Origin: Lachnospiraceae bacterium
Lineage (GTDB): Bacteria > Bacillota > Clostridia > Lachnospirales > Lachnospiraceae
NCBI GenBank assembly: GCA_018384375.1
Contig: JAHAYJ010000044.1
Span: 1-39,792 of the forward strand
Direction of reading: 5' to 3'
Length of the DNA: 39,792 bases
A program made the position numbers and the translations under genes. Shown one piece after another: positions 1 through 6,727 of the stretch; positions within the stretch are counted from its first letter, which is position 1, and every line of letters begins with the position of its first letter. The notes below the pieces were generated by a model that was not told the origin of the DNA, made no database searches, and was given only the letters and a program-made list of their open reading frames with translations.

Positions 1-33
1 TTGCTGCTGGGGAAGCTCTGACTGTTCCGGCAT
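1..33 (-). CDS. N-terminal 11 codons of a gene cut by the left edge
   Basis: A minus-strand ATG at 33-31 opens a frame that runs off the window; the visible residues are MPEQSELPQQQ. A GGGAGG ribosome site lies 7-8 nt upstream (around 40-45). Too little is visible to assign a family. The upstream context (promoter, 30-codon leader ORF, intrinsic-terminator hairpin) suggests expression controlled by attenuation. Confidence 0.55.
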   Translation of the reverse strand, partial: MPEQSELPQQQ

Positions 34-71
34 GGTACACCTCCCTTCCAAGTTGCCAAAATCGACAAACT

Positions 72-111
72 AAAAAACGGTCAAAAACTCGCATTGAGCT
101 TTCGACCGTTT
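72..111 (-). terminator. Intrinsic terminator / attenuator hairpin in a leader
   Basis: On the minus strand the arms AAACGGTC (111-104) and GACCGTTT (82-75) pair, with inner AAA/TTT and CTC/GAG pairs, and the stem is followed by a T6 run (77-72). It lies between the stop of the leader ORF (141) and the start codon at 33, so transcripts would end before the gene unless the hairpin is prevented from forming. Confidence 0.7.
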
Positions 112-140
112 GGTTCAGATTAACTAGAGAAAGATACTTG

Positions 141-233
141 TTATGAACACAACGCAAAAAGCCCATTGTCAGTTTTAACAATAAGCTGCTGTTGCTGGTT
201 CATTTTGTTCATACTGATTAATAATCTAATCAT
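141..233 (-). CDS. Putative 30-residue leader peptide
   Basis: ATG at 233, TAA at 143-141. An AAGGAAGG ribosome site sits about 7 nt upstream of the ATG and a near-consensus promoter lies just beyond. The peptide contains four consecutive Gln (residues 13-16) and is followed by a terminator hairpin, the layout of ribosome-mediated attenuation. The RNA arms AAGCCCAT (239-232, covering the start) and ATGGGCTT (166-159, near the end of the ORF) are complementary and could form an alternative structure. The peptide may have no function beyond being translated. I know of no homologue. Confidence 0.45.
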   Translation of the reverse strand: MIRLLISMNKMNQQQQLIVKTDNGLFALCS

Positions 234-259
234 GGGCTTATCCTTCCTTTATTTGTGTA

Positions 260-288
260 ATTCTATCAATAGTGATTTGCATTGTCAA
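260..288 (-). promoter_or_regulatory. SigA-type promoter of the leader
   Basis: Minus strand: -35 TTGACA (288-283), 17-bp spacer, -10 TAGAAT (265-260). Transcription would begin near 253, about 20 nt before the leader ORF. Confidence 0.75.
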
Positions 289-310
289 TATAAAATATCC
301 ATCTTTTACA

Positions 311-1894
311 CTAAATAATTATTTCAACAACCTTCAAATCCTGCTTTCCGCTAACGATAAAGCCAATATCCTTTATGCTTTCACCGGCTGCAATATTGCC
401 GTTATAGTCCTTGCAGGTAATGTGCAGAGTACAGCCATCCACGCTGTATTCTCCGTTCCATCCGTCTGAAAGTACAATGTCACCGTTAAAGAGTAAATCG
501 ATTTCCCAACTGTCACAATTACTGCCTGAGGTATTTTCTATTGTCAGTTCATATTGGTAAAATGTCTTCCCCTCCGACTCCCAGTTGTTCTTAATCTGTA
601 CCTCCGCGGAAAGAGAATCGTTGTTCAGGTCTGCTTTTATACTATTTGGCGATTTGTCTTCCGTCTTTTTTCCGATTCCGGAAGCCGTACTGCTACCAGG
701 TTTTTCTTCGCTTCCTGAAGCTGTGCTCCTGCCCTGTTTTCCCTCATTTCCGGCAGGTTTCACATCCTGTTTTCCGGTAAGCATATGATAAAGCCATTTG
801 CCGGATGCACTTAAATCACTCTCCGAGAACCCGGACACCTTTTTACAGCTGCTGTTAAATATTGCAGAGGTCTCATTCTTGTTGGAGATATTCCATGCCA
901 CATAACTGACTCCATAGTCATCCAAGGCATTTATCCATTGCTCCGCTTGATATTCATCTATCGCGCCGTTTCCGCTAGCATCACAAATGCCAAATTCAGA
1001 CACAAAAATCGGCAATCCGGCAGCAATAGCAGACTTCATGCCCTCCCTCAGCCAATCGGTATGAGTGGCAGCATAAAAGTGCAGGGTATACATGATATTG
1101 TCATAGCCGGTAATGGGATCTGCTGCTGCCTGGTCCACATACTGAGACCAGTTAGGGGTTCCCACCAGAATGATTCCGTCATCATCATTGGCCCTTATTG
1201 TCTCAATCACTTTCACGGCATAGGATTTGACATCACCCCAGCTTGTTCCTCCATTGGGCTCATTACAGATTTCATAAATTACATTGTTATAGTCCTTATA
1301 TTCCTTTGATACTTCATCAAAAAAATTCTTAGATTCTTCAAGATATGTGTTAGGATTATTGTCTGACAAGGTATGCCAATCAATAATGACATACATATCC
1401 TGGTTTGTAGCATATTCCACACCGTTCCGAATTAAGGTTCTCAGGCTTTCCCTGTTACCGTCCGTACAATATCCGCCACCTTCTGCAGTATACATAGCAA
1501 GCCGGATCACGTTCACATTCCAATCTTCACGGAATTGCCGAAAGCACTCCTCATTGATATAGTCGGGGAACCAGGCAAGTCCGTGGGTACTAAGCCCTCT
1601 TAACTGAATGGGATTCCCGTTAACATCCACCAGTCTGGTACCCTCCACATGCAGGGCTCCTGTTACCCTTGGTGTTGCCAACTCAGTCGTTGGGGAATCC
1701 TGCTCTCTATGTAACTCCGTATTACTTTCTTCTGTATTGCTTTCTTCTGCTTTCGTTGTTTCAACTGATTCCATCGTTATCTCTGTGTTCGTTTCTTCTG
1801 TAGCATCTGCGGGCATTTTCCTGCCGCACCCTTGCAAAACCAGAGCTCCGGCTGACATTATGGCACATGCTGTTGCTATCCCTCTTCCTCTCAT
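311..1894 (-). CDS. GH5 (subfamily 2-like) endoglucanase lipoprotein with CBM2-like cellulose-binding domain
   Basis: Probable endo-beta-1,4-glucanase of 527 residues, exported and lipid-anchored. Start chosen at 1894 because GGAGG lies 6 nt upstream and the frame then opens with a lipoprotein signal (lipobox LQGC, Cys23); the upstream in-frame ATG at 1990 would bury it. Residues ~25-80 are a Thr/Glu/Ser-rich stalk. The catalytic barrel (~85-380) closely follows bacterial GH5_2 cellulases (LRGLSTHGLAWF, IIDWHTLSDNNPN). The acid/base Glu is E212 in ICNEPNG and the nucleophile is E300 in FVSEFG. A Ser/Gly/Lys linker follows, then a ~95-residue C-terminal beta-sandwich (NNWESEGKTFYQYELTIENT; WNGEYSVDG; YNGNIAAGESI) like CBM2. 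It appears to be a single-gene unit; a terminator-shaped hairpin lies upstream at 2050-2081. Substrate (cellulose, beta-glucan or mannan) is inferred from family only. Confidence 0.9.
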   Translation of the reverse strand: MRGRGIATACAIMSAGALVLQGCGRKMPADATEETNTEITMESVETTKAEESNTEESNTELHREQDSPTTELATPRVTGALHVEGTRLVDVNGNPIQLRGLSTHGLAWFPDYINEECFRQFREDWNVNVIRLAMYTAEGGGYCTDGNRESLRTLIRNGVEYATNQDMYVIIDWHTLSDNNPNTYLEESKNFFDEVSKEYKDYNNVIYEICNEPNGGTSWGDVKSYAVKVIETIRANDDDGIILVGTPNWSQYVDQAAADPITGYDNIMYTLHFYAATHTDWLREGMKSAIAAGLPIFVSEFGICDASGNGAIDEYQAEQWINALDDYGVSYVAWNISNKNETSAIFNSSCKKVSGFSESDLSASGKWLYHMLTGKQDVKPAGNEGKQGRSTASGSEEKPGSSTASGIGKKTEDKSPNSIKADLNNDSLSAEVQIKNNWESEGKTFYQYELTIENTSGSNCDSWEIDLLFNGDIVLSDGWNGEYSVDGCTLHITCKDYNGNIAAGESIKDIGFIVSGKQDLKVVEIII

Positions 1895-2049
1895 AAAAGC
1901 CTCCATATAGTATACCAGATTCCCTGCTCTGGGAAATAGTAATTCTCCGTTTCCATTAGTCCAAATCTGGCAATTCCGCACCAAACTCAACGTCTAATCA
2001 AGACACCTTTCATTCCATGTCTAACATTATGCTTTATAGTTCATTATAC

Positions 2050-2081
2050 CAAAAACACTCCCAGGCTTCCACCTGAGAGTG
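2050..2081 (-). terminator. Terminator-shaped hairpin upstream of the cellulase
   Basis: Minus strand: CACTC-T-CAGG (2081-2072) pairs with CCTG-G-GAGTG (2065-2056) with one mismatch and a 6-nt loop, followed by T5 (2055-2051). No minus-strand gene ends just to its right, because the next gene (yczE) is on the other strand. It may be an attenuator in the cellulase leader or a remnant. Confidence 0.5.
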
Positions 2082-2143
2082 CTCTGCTTTCTCCTATACA
2101 ATCACCTAATATTACTGAGTTTTTAACCAATCTATATTTTCAT

Positions 2144-2172
2144 TTGTAACAATGCACTTCCTATTATATAAT
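2144..2172 (+). promoter_or_regulatory. Promoter of the YczE-type gene
   Basis: -35 TTGTAA (2144-2149), 17-bp spacer, -10 TATAAT (2167-2172). It overlaps an upstream in-frame ATG at 2152, which excludes that ATG and supports the start at 2209. Confidence 0.7.
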
Positions 2173-2208
2173 CATTTTATAACTCTCGTAAAAAGGATAC
2201 TGCAAAAG

Positions 2209-2841
2209 ATGAAAACAAAACTTTTCATAAAAAAAATTGTCATATTACTGATTGGTCTGATCATTGCCCACCTGGGAGTCACCCTGTTTATTCAGACCAA
2301 TTTAGGTTCTGATCCATTCAATGTCTTTATTCAGGGATTATTCCGCAGCATCCCCTGGCCTGCCGGTCTGCCGATTACCCACGGAAGGACTCATATGTTG
2401 ATCTGCTTTCTGATCATCCTTGTTCTTCTCGTTGTCGATAAAAGCTATATCCGCATCGGAACCATCATCTGTATGTTTTTCGGTGGTCCGATCATTGACT
2501 TTTTTACATGGCTTCTTGGTGGCTTTATCAACGACAGGCTTGCGCTTCCGCTCCGCCTGATCCTTCTTGTTGCCGGCTGCATCATCTTAGCTCTCGGTAT
2601 GACCATTGTCATACGCTCGGAAGCGGGAACCGGTCCTAACGATCTGGTGGCGATTGTAGCTGCCGATAAGCTTCATAAGCCCTTTGGGATCATTCGTGTC
2701 ATTGTGGATATTTGCTTTGTTGTAACAGGCTTTCTGCTTGGTGGTGTTTTCGGCATCGGAACCATCATCTGTGCCTTTTTGGTTGGTCCCGTTGCCCAGT
2801 TCTTTTTAAACCGTATTCACTTTTCGTTCAGTGAGTCCTGA
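2209..2841 (+). CDS. YczE/YitT-type integral membrane protein
   Basis: Polytopic membrane protein of 210 residues, similar in length to YczE of Bacillus. About five hydrophobic segments are visible. Two internally similar stretches stand out: GSDPFNVFIQG near the N-terminus and GTGPNDLVAIVA in the middle, and IGTIICMFFGGPIIDFF is repeated as IGTIICAFLVGPVAQFF, so the protein has an internal duplication. The function of the family is not established; transport is commonly assumed. Start at 2209 is supported by AAAAGGA at 2191-2197 and by the promoter at 2144-2172. It converges on the choloylglycine hydrolase-type gene, with a perfect 12-nt palindrome (2839-2850) spanning the stop codon. Confidence 0.8.
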   Translation: MKTKLFIKKIVILLIGLIIAHLGVTLFIQTNLGSDPFNVFIQGLFRSIPWPAGLPITHGRTHMLICFLIILVLLVVDKSYIRIGTIICMFFGGPIIDFFTWLLGGFINDRLALPLRLILLVAGCIILALGMTIVIRSEAGTGPNDLVAIVAADKLHKPFGIIRVIVDICFVVTGFLLGGVFGIGTIICAFLVGPVAQFFLNRIHFSFSES

Positions 2842-2850
2842 CAGCTGTCA

Positions 2851-3825
2851 CTAATTCTGCATCCGAATCTGCTGTCCGGTGATCAGCGGATAAGTCACTA
2901 CACTGTCGCCATCCAGATTCTCTCTATGCATGTCCACGCCGGTAATCTGACTGTTTTCATAGGTAGTATAATAATAAATCCCTTTATCGGTATTACAGCA
3001 GGAGCTGTAAATGGTAATCTCATATTTCCCCTCTCCCATATGCACCAGTCCCCGCTGCTGCTCCACAGAAGTCAGTATATGGAAAAACTGGCTGACACTC
3101 TCGGATTCCGAATCTCCGGAAAGAGAATTCATTTTGGTAAAGGCAACCTTCACAAAGCGCGACTGTGAGGATAGATCCCCGGGCAGTCCCATTGCCCCCA
3201 TACCGCGGCTGTAGGTTTTAAGCTCCAGCCCCTTAGCAAAAAGATTTTCCGGATTGTCGGTAGACAGATTCCGATAATTACTCAGGTTAAACATCTGCAT
3301 ATCAAAAGGCGGATTGTTCGTCAATACCTGAACCGGGTTCTCATAGACCTTCAGTCCTTCCTGAACTGCCTCAACGGTGATGGAGCCTTCCCGGTCTGAG
3401 ATCATCCAGTGAAGCGGAGAGAGCGGAAGTTCCTCGCTAAACGGAATATTCACCAAATTAATTTTTTCAAGAAGTGCCTTTGTCTCCTTCAAATCTGCAC
3501 ATTGTCCCAATATCCACGGAATAAATTCAAAAGGTGTCACATTGTCCTTGCCTTCCGCCTCCGGCTGAAATACCGCATTTCCTGCAAAAAGCAGTCCCGC
3601 CATGCTGAGCCCTTTTTCGTTGGTTGCATCATAATAAAGAGGATAACCTCCCACAACCGTTGCCATGCCGATCATAGCATAGTGGCTCTCCAAATCTTTT
3701 ACTTTTCGAAAGGAAAAAGGATAATTTCTTGGAGTGATCGCAATTTTTTCTCCATAAGAAATATCGAAATCCAAGTTGCGTCCGAAATAATGATCCTTCG
3801 TCTTATAGACCGCTGCTGTACACAT
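2851..3825 (-). CDS. bsh: Choloylglycine hydrolase family protein (bile salt hydrolase type)
   Basis: Ntn-hydrolase of 324 residues, the usual size for bile salt hydrolases, with no signal peptide (cytoplasmic). The nucleophile Cys2 would be exposed after Met removal (MCTAAVY). R16 and D19 in GRNLDF, the VLTNNP Asn and the Arg in SSQSRF are present, and the C-terminal half (GIYYYTTYENSQI, DMHRENLDGD) closely resembles the Clostridium perfringens enzyme. Oddity: the Asn that follows AGL in bile salt hydrolases (N82 in C. perfringens; Tyr in penicillin V acylases) is Leu78 here (AGLLFAGN). The selectivity loop reads YSRGMG (residues 205-210), the S-R-X type. The ribosome site AGGAGGG is 6 nt from the ATG. 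It starts 34 nt after the HerA-type gene and may be co-transcribed with it. Acyl-amide hydrolysis is likely; bile salt specificity is less certain. Confidence 0.85.
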   Translation of the reverse strand: MCTAAVYKTKDHYFGRNLDFDISYGEKIAITPRNYPFSFRKVKDLESHYAMIGMATVVGGYPLYYDATNEKGLSMAGLLFAGNAVFQPEAEGKDNVTPFEFIPWILGQCADLKETKALLEKINLVNIPFSEELPLSPLHWMISDREGSITVEAVQEGLKVYENPVQVLTNNPPFDMQMFNLSNYRNLSTDNPENLFAKGLELKTYSRGMGAMGLPGDLSSQSRFVKVAFTKMNSLSGDSESESVSQFFHILTSVEQQRGLVHMGEGKYEITIYSSCCNTDKGIYYYTTYENSQITGVDMHRENLDGDSVVTYPLITGQQIRMQN

Positions 3826-3859
3826 GTAAGTCCCTCCTGTCTTATTCCACCTTTATCAT

Positions 3860-5536
3860 TTACTTCTTAAATAATGTACTCAGAATTCCTCTTCCCAGCG
3901 AAGCTCCCACATTGCCACCCAGCTTCTTACCAAAGCTGCCGCCGATGGATTTGCCGAGCTGATTGCCAAGCTCCCTTCCGATCGTACCTCCTGCAGAGCT
4001 TGCCACACTTCTGGCTGCACTCTTAATCTGCTTATCTCTGGCAGCAAGCTTCTTTTCTTCAGCCTTTTTAGCCGCTTCCTCTTCCTTCATGCGCTGCTTT
4101 TCCAAGGCTGCCGCCTCCTTCTGACGAAGCTTTTCCTGCGCTGCTTCTTCCTTCAGGCGTAGCTTTTCTGCCTCCGCCTCTTCCTTCAAGCGCTGCTTTT
4201 CTGCTTCTGCAGCCTCTGCTGCCTTCCTCTCTTCCTCATCCTCAGCCACAACTCTCTTTTCCAAGATCTCGTAAGCGGATTCCCGGTCAATGTACTGTGT
4301 ATACTTTGTATAAAGCAGATGATCTGTGATCTGTGCTTTTCTCACTTCATCCTCCAGTGCCCCCATCTGGCTCTGAGGCGGAAGAATGCTGCACTTCTTC
4401 ACCACAGTGGGAATACCCTCTTCATCGAGCACGGAAATCAGTGCTTCTCCGATTCCCAACTGTGTCAGCGTTTCAAAGGTATCAAATTCCGGATTTTCGC
4501 GGAAGGACTGTGCTGCTGCCTTTGCCGCCTTCTGCTCCGACGGCGTATAGGCATGAAGCGCATGTTGAATCTTATTTCCCAGCTGCCCCAGTACGCCATC
4601 CGGAATATCTCTGGGATTCTGTGTAATAAAGTAAATACCCACACCCTTAGAACGGATCAGCTTCACCACCTGCTCGATCTTATCCAACAATGTCTTTGAA
4701 GCAGAATCAAAAAGAAGATGCGCCTCATCAAAGAAAAAGACCATCTTGGGCTTTTCCCGGTCTCCAGCCTCCGGCAATACCTCAAACAGTTCAGACAGCA
4801 TCCAAAGCAGGAAGGTGGAGTACATCGTCGGACTGTTGATCAGCTTCTGGCAATCCAGTACCTGAATGACACCCTTTCCGTTACAGTCTGTACACATCCA
4901 GTCAGAAATATTCAGCGCCGGCTCCGCAAAGAAGGTTTCTCCTCCCTCAGCCTCCAATGCGATCAGTGCACGAATAATTGCTCCCAGACTCTGCTTGGAC
5001 ATATTTCCATACTGCTGTGCGTAATCCTTCGCATTTTCACTGATATATTGAAGCAGGGAGCGCAGATCTTTGGTATCAAGAAGTAGCAGCCCCTCATCAT
5101 CCGCTATCTTAAAAATAATGGTAAGAATATCTGTCTGAACCTCATTCAAGCCCATGATCCTGCTAAGAAGTAGCGGGCCCATTTCAGAGATCGTGGTGCG
5201 AAGGGGCAGGCCCTTTTCCCCGTATACATCCCAATAAGTGGTAGGATAAGAGCGGAACTGAAATCCCTCTTCCGAAAGTCCCATGCCATCGATACGCTTT
5301 TGCAGACTTTCACTTACCACACCCGGTTTACACATGCCGGCCAGATCTCCCTTTACATCCGCTAAAAACACCGGCACGCCACAGTCACTGAAGGACTCTG
5401 CAAGTACCTTAAGGGTAATGGTTTTTCCGGTTCCCGTTGCACCTGCGATCATTCCGTGACGGTTTGCCATCTTCGGATATATGTATACCTTCTCATCTCC
5501 TGATTTTCCAATCCAGATTTTGTTGTCCTGAAACAT
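3860..5536 (-). CDS. HerA-like ATPase, DUF853 family (YjgR type)
   Basis: P-loop ATPase of 558 residues. Walker A is GATGTGKT (residues 32-39) and Walker B is MVFFFDEAHLLF; the motif YFITQNPRDIPDGVLGQLG is typical of HerA/FtsK-type translocases of the DUF853 branch. After ~400 the chain becomes a long charged Glu/Lys/Ala coiled coil with a repeated AEKxRLKEEA pattern, ending in a Gly-rich tail (GRELGNQLGKSIGG). The start at 5536 (MFQDNK) has GGGGAGG about 10 nt upstream; the open frame continues further upstream without another ribosome site. Cellular role unknown; DNA translocation is inferred from family. Confidence 0.85.
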   Translation of the reverse strand: MFQDNKIWIGKSGDEKVYIYPKMANRHGMIAGATGTGKTITLKVLAESFSDCGVPVFLADVKGDLAGMCKPGVVSESLQKRIDGMGLSEEGFQFRSYPTTYWDVYGEKGLPLRTTISEMGPLLLSRIMGLNEVQTDILTIIFKIADDEGLLLLDTKDLRSLLQYISENAKDYAQQYGNMSKQSLGAIIRALIALEAEGGETFFAEPALNISDWMCTDCNGKGVIQVLDCQKLINSPTMYSTFLLWMLSELFEVLPEAGDREKPKMVFFFDEAHLLFDSASKTLLDKIEQVVKLIRSKGVGIYFITQNPRDIPDGVLGQLGNKIQHALHAYTPSEQKAAKAAAQSFRENPEFDTFETLTQLGIGEALISVLDEEGIPTVVKKCSILPPQSQMGALEDEVRKAQITDHLLYTKYTQYIDRESAYEILEKRVVAEDEEERKAAEAAEAEKQRLKEEAEAEKLRLKEEAAQEKLRQKEAAALEKQRMKEEEAAKKAEEKKLAARDKQIKSAARSVASSAGGTIGRELGNQLGKSIGGSFGKKLGGNVGASLGRGILSTLFKK

Positions 5537-5629
5537 AAGCAGAATTCCTCCCCTGAAACAATAGATGATTTCGTAGATAACTATAATTAATGTATCACGC
5601 AAAGCCCTTTTTCGCAACCGCAATACCAC

Positions 5630-5657
5630 TTGACTTTCTTTTCTTTTCCAGTATAAT
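5630..5657 (+). promoter_or_regulatory. Promoter of queT
   Basis: -35 TTGACT (5630-5635), 16-bp spacer, -10 TATAAT (5652-5657). It predicts a leader of about 110 nt containing the candidate riboswitch. Confidence 0.75.
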
Positions 5658-5703
5658 AAACCTTTGGAAAATTCTATAGAATCAGGTTTTTCCATTAAAT
5701 AAC

Positions 5704-5767
5704 CGGTCAGTTCGAGACCTTCCTGACCGCATCGCAATCTGCGAAGAAAAAAACAAAACTAAAGGAG
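5704..5767 (+). promoter_or_regulatory. Candidate preQ1 riboswitch (class II-like pseudoknot) controlling queT
   Basis: A perfect 7-bp hairpin CGGTCAG (5704-5710)/CTGACCG (5723-5729) has a 12-nt loop ending ACCTTC. A second small hairpin TCGCA/TGCGA (5732-5744) and an A-rich stretch lead to the ribosome site AAAGGAG (5761-5767). Loop bases CCTT (5718-5721) can pair with AAGG (5762-5765) of the ribosome site, giving a translation-blocking pseudoknot. This order (hairpin, embedded hairpin, loop pairing with the Shine-Dalgarno) is the preQ1-II layout, and the downstream gene is a queuosine-precursor transporter. Classes I or III are not excluded; the loop sequence is not an exact match to what I remember of the class II consensus. 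Confidence 0.6.
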
Positions 5768-5775
5768 AAAAGAAT

Positions 5776-6300
5776 ATGAAAGAAACCAAACATACGGCTC
5801 CGGTAACAGCCGTATCATCCCGTCATGTGTTACCACTCGCCCAGGCGGCTATGATTGCTGCCATCTACGTTGTTCTCACCTATCTGGCAAATGCTCTGGG
5901 ACTTGCCAACTATGCAATCCAGGTTAGGTTTTCTGAGGCATTAACCATTCTGCCTTACTTTACTCCCGCTGCCATACCCGGTCTGTTCATCGGATGTCTG
6001 TTATCCAACATTCTGACAGGCTGTGCGATTCCCGATATTATTTTTGGCAGCCTTGCTACATTGATCGGTGCTGTTTTCACACGAAAGCTACGCAAATACA
6101 AATGGCTTGCACCTGTTCCGCCTATAGTGGCAAATGCCCTGATTGTTCCTTTTGTACTGCTGTATGCCTACGGGATCAGACCCCTTTGGCTTTCCTTTAT
6201 CACGGTAACGGTCGGAGAAATCATATCCTGCGGTGTTCTCGGAATGCTCCTGCTATTCTCCCTCCAGAAATACAGTGCAAAGCTTTTCAATCCCAGTTAA
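5776..6300 (+). CDS. queT: QueT, queuosine-precursor ECF transporter substrate-binding subunit
   Basis: Integral membrane protein of 174 residues with about five to six hydrophobic segments. The QueT hallmark QVRFSEALTILPYF is present near residue 50, followed by PGLFIGCLLSNILTG. It is expected to be the S component of an ECF transporter for preQ1/preQ0 and to work with a shared energising module encoded elsewhere. Start at 5776 with AAGGAG 8-9 nt upstream, inside the candidate preQ1 riboswitch. No queuosine biosynthesis gene is seen in the window, consistent with salvage. Confidence 0.92.
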   Translation: MKETKHTAPVTAVSSRHVLPLAQAAMIAAIYVVLTYLANALGLANYAIQVRFSEALTILPYFTPAAIPGLFIGCLLSNILTGCAIPDIIFGSLATLIGAVFTRKLRKYKWLAPVPPIVANALIVPFVLLYAYGIRPLWLSFITVTVGEIISCGVLGMLLLFSLQKYSAKLFNPS

Positions 6301-6440
6301 TAGTCCATGAAGCCTAGGATACTATATTAATATTTTGAACTTTCAATGTTCGAAAGCAAATATTGCAATAATAACTATCATGAGGATTTTGTGAACTCAT
6401 CTGGTACAAGTACAGATTACTATCCTTTGAGAAACTCAAA

Positions 6441-6642
6441 ACCACCTTGCTATGTATCTATCTAGAGGTCTTAAAGGACTCTGTGAAAAATCAATCACCC
6501 CATTTCAGAAAATTTACAACCCGATTTCTTTGTTCGAAGCGAAGCAAGTTTGAAATCGGGTTGTATATAAAAATTCTGAAATGGGGTGATTAGATTTTTC
6601 CAGAGTACTTTATTGATCCTCTTGATAGATACATGCAAGGTG
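6441..6642. repeat. 200-nt near-palindromic element (long inverted repeat)
   Basis: The arms are about 88-91 nt and mostly complementary. The left arm runs from ACCACCTTGC (6441) to the ACAACCCGATTTC block (6516-6528); the right arm from GAAATCGGGTTGT (6552-6564) to GCAAGGTG (6635-6642). The best block is 18 nt perfect (6493-6510 with 6574-6591). The central loop is about 23 nt (6529-6551). It fills most of the 427-nt gap between the convergent queT and DUF4097 genes; no ORF or transposase is present. Much larger than a terminator; a MITE-like element or a folded non-coding RNA are the options. The outer flanks (6301-6440, 6643-6727) are AT-rich and show only weak further complementarity. Confidence 0.8.
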
Positions 6643-6727
6643 TTTTTCATGTATTTTCCTAAGTAGTATTATTATTGTAATTACTGTTTCTTTAATAAAC
6701 AAATACTATTCTGGTTTATTGTATTTT

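Noticed and set aside
1-240. Insertion-sequence end at the left edge
   Set aside because: The inverted repeats there are explained by leader and terminator structures on one strand; no transposase residues or target duplication are visible in the 11 codons seen.
2152-2208. ATG at 2152 as the YczE start
   Set aside because: It lies inside the -35/-10 promoter spacer; 2209 has a ribosome site and gives the usual protein length.
3992-4260. Repeated AEKxRLKEEA codons in the HerA-type gene as a DNA repeat or CRISPR-like array
   Set aside because: The repeat follows the heptad pattern of a coiled coil in frame and has no spacers; it is protein-level repetition.
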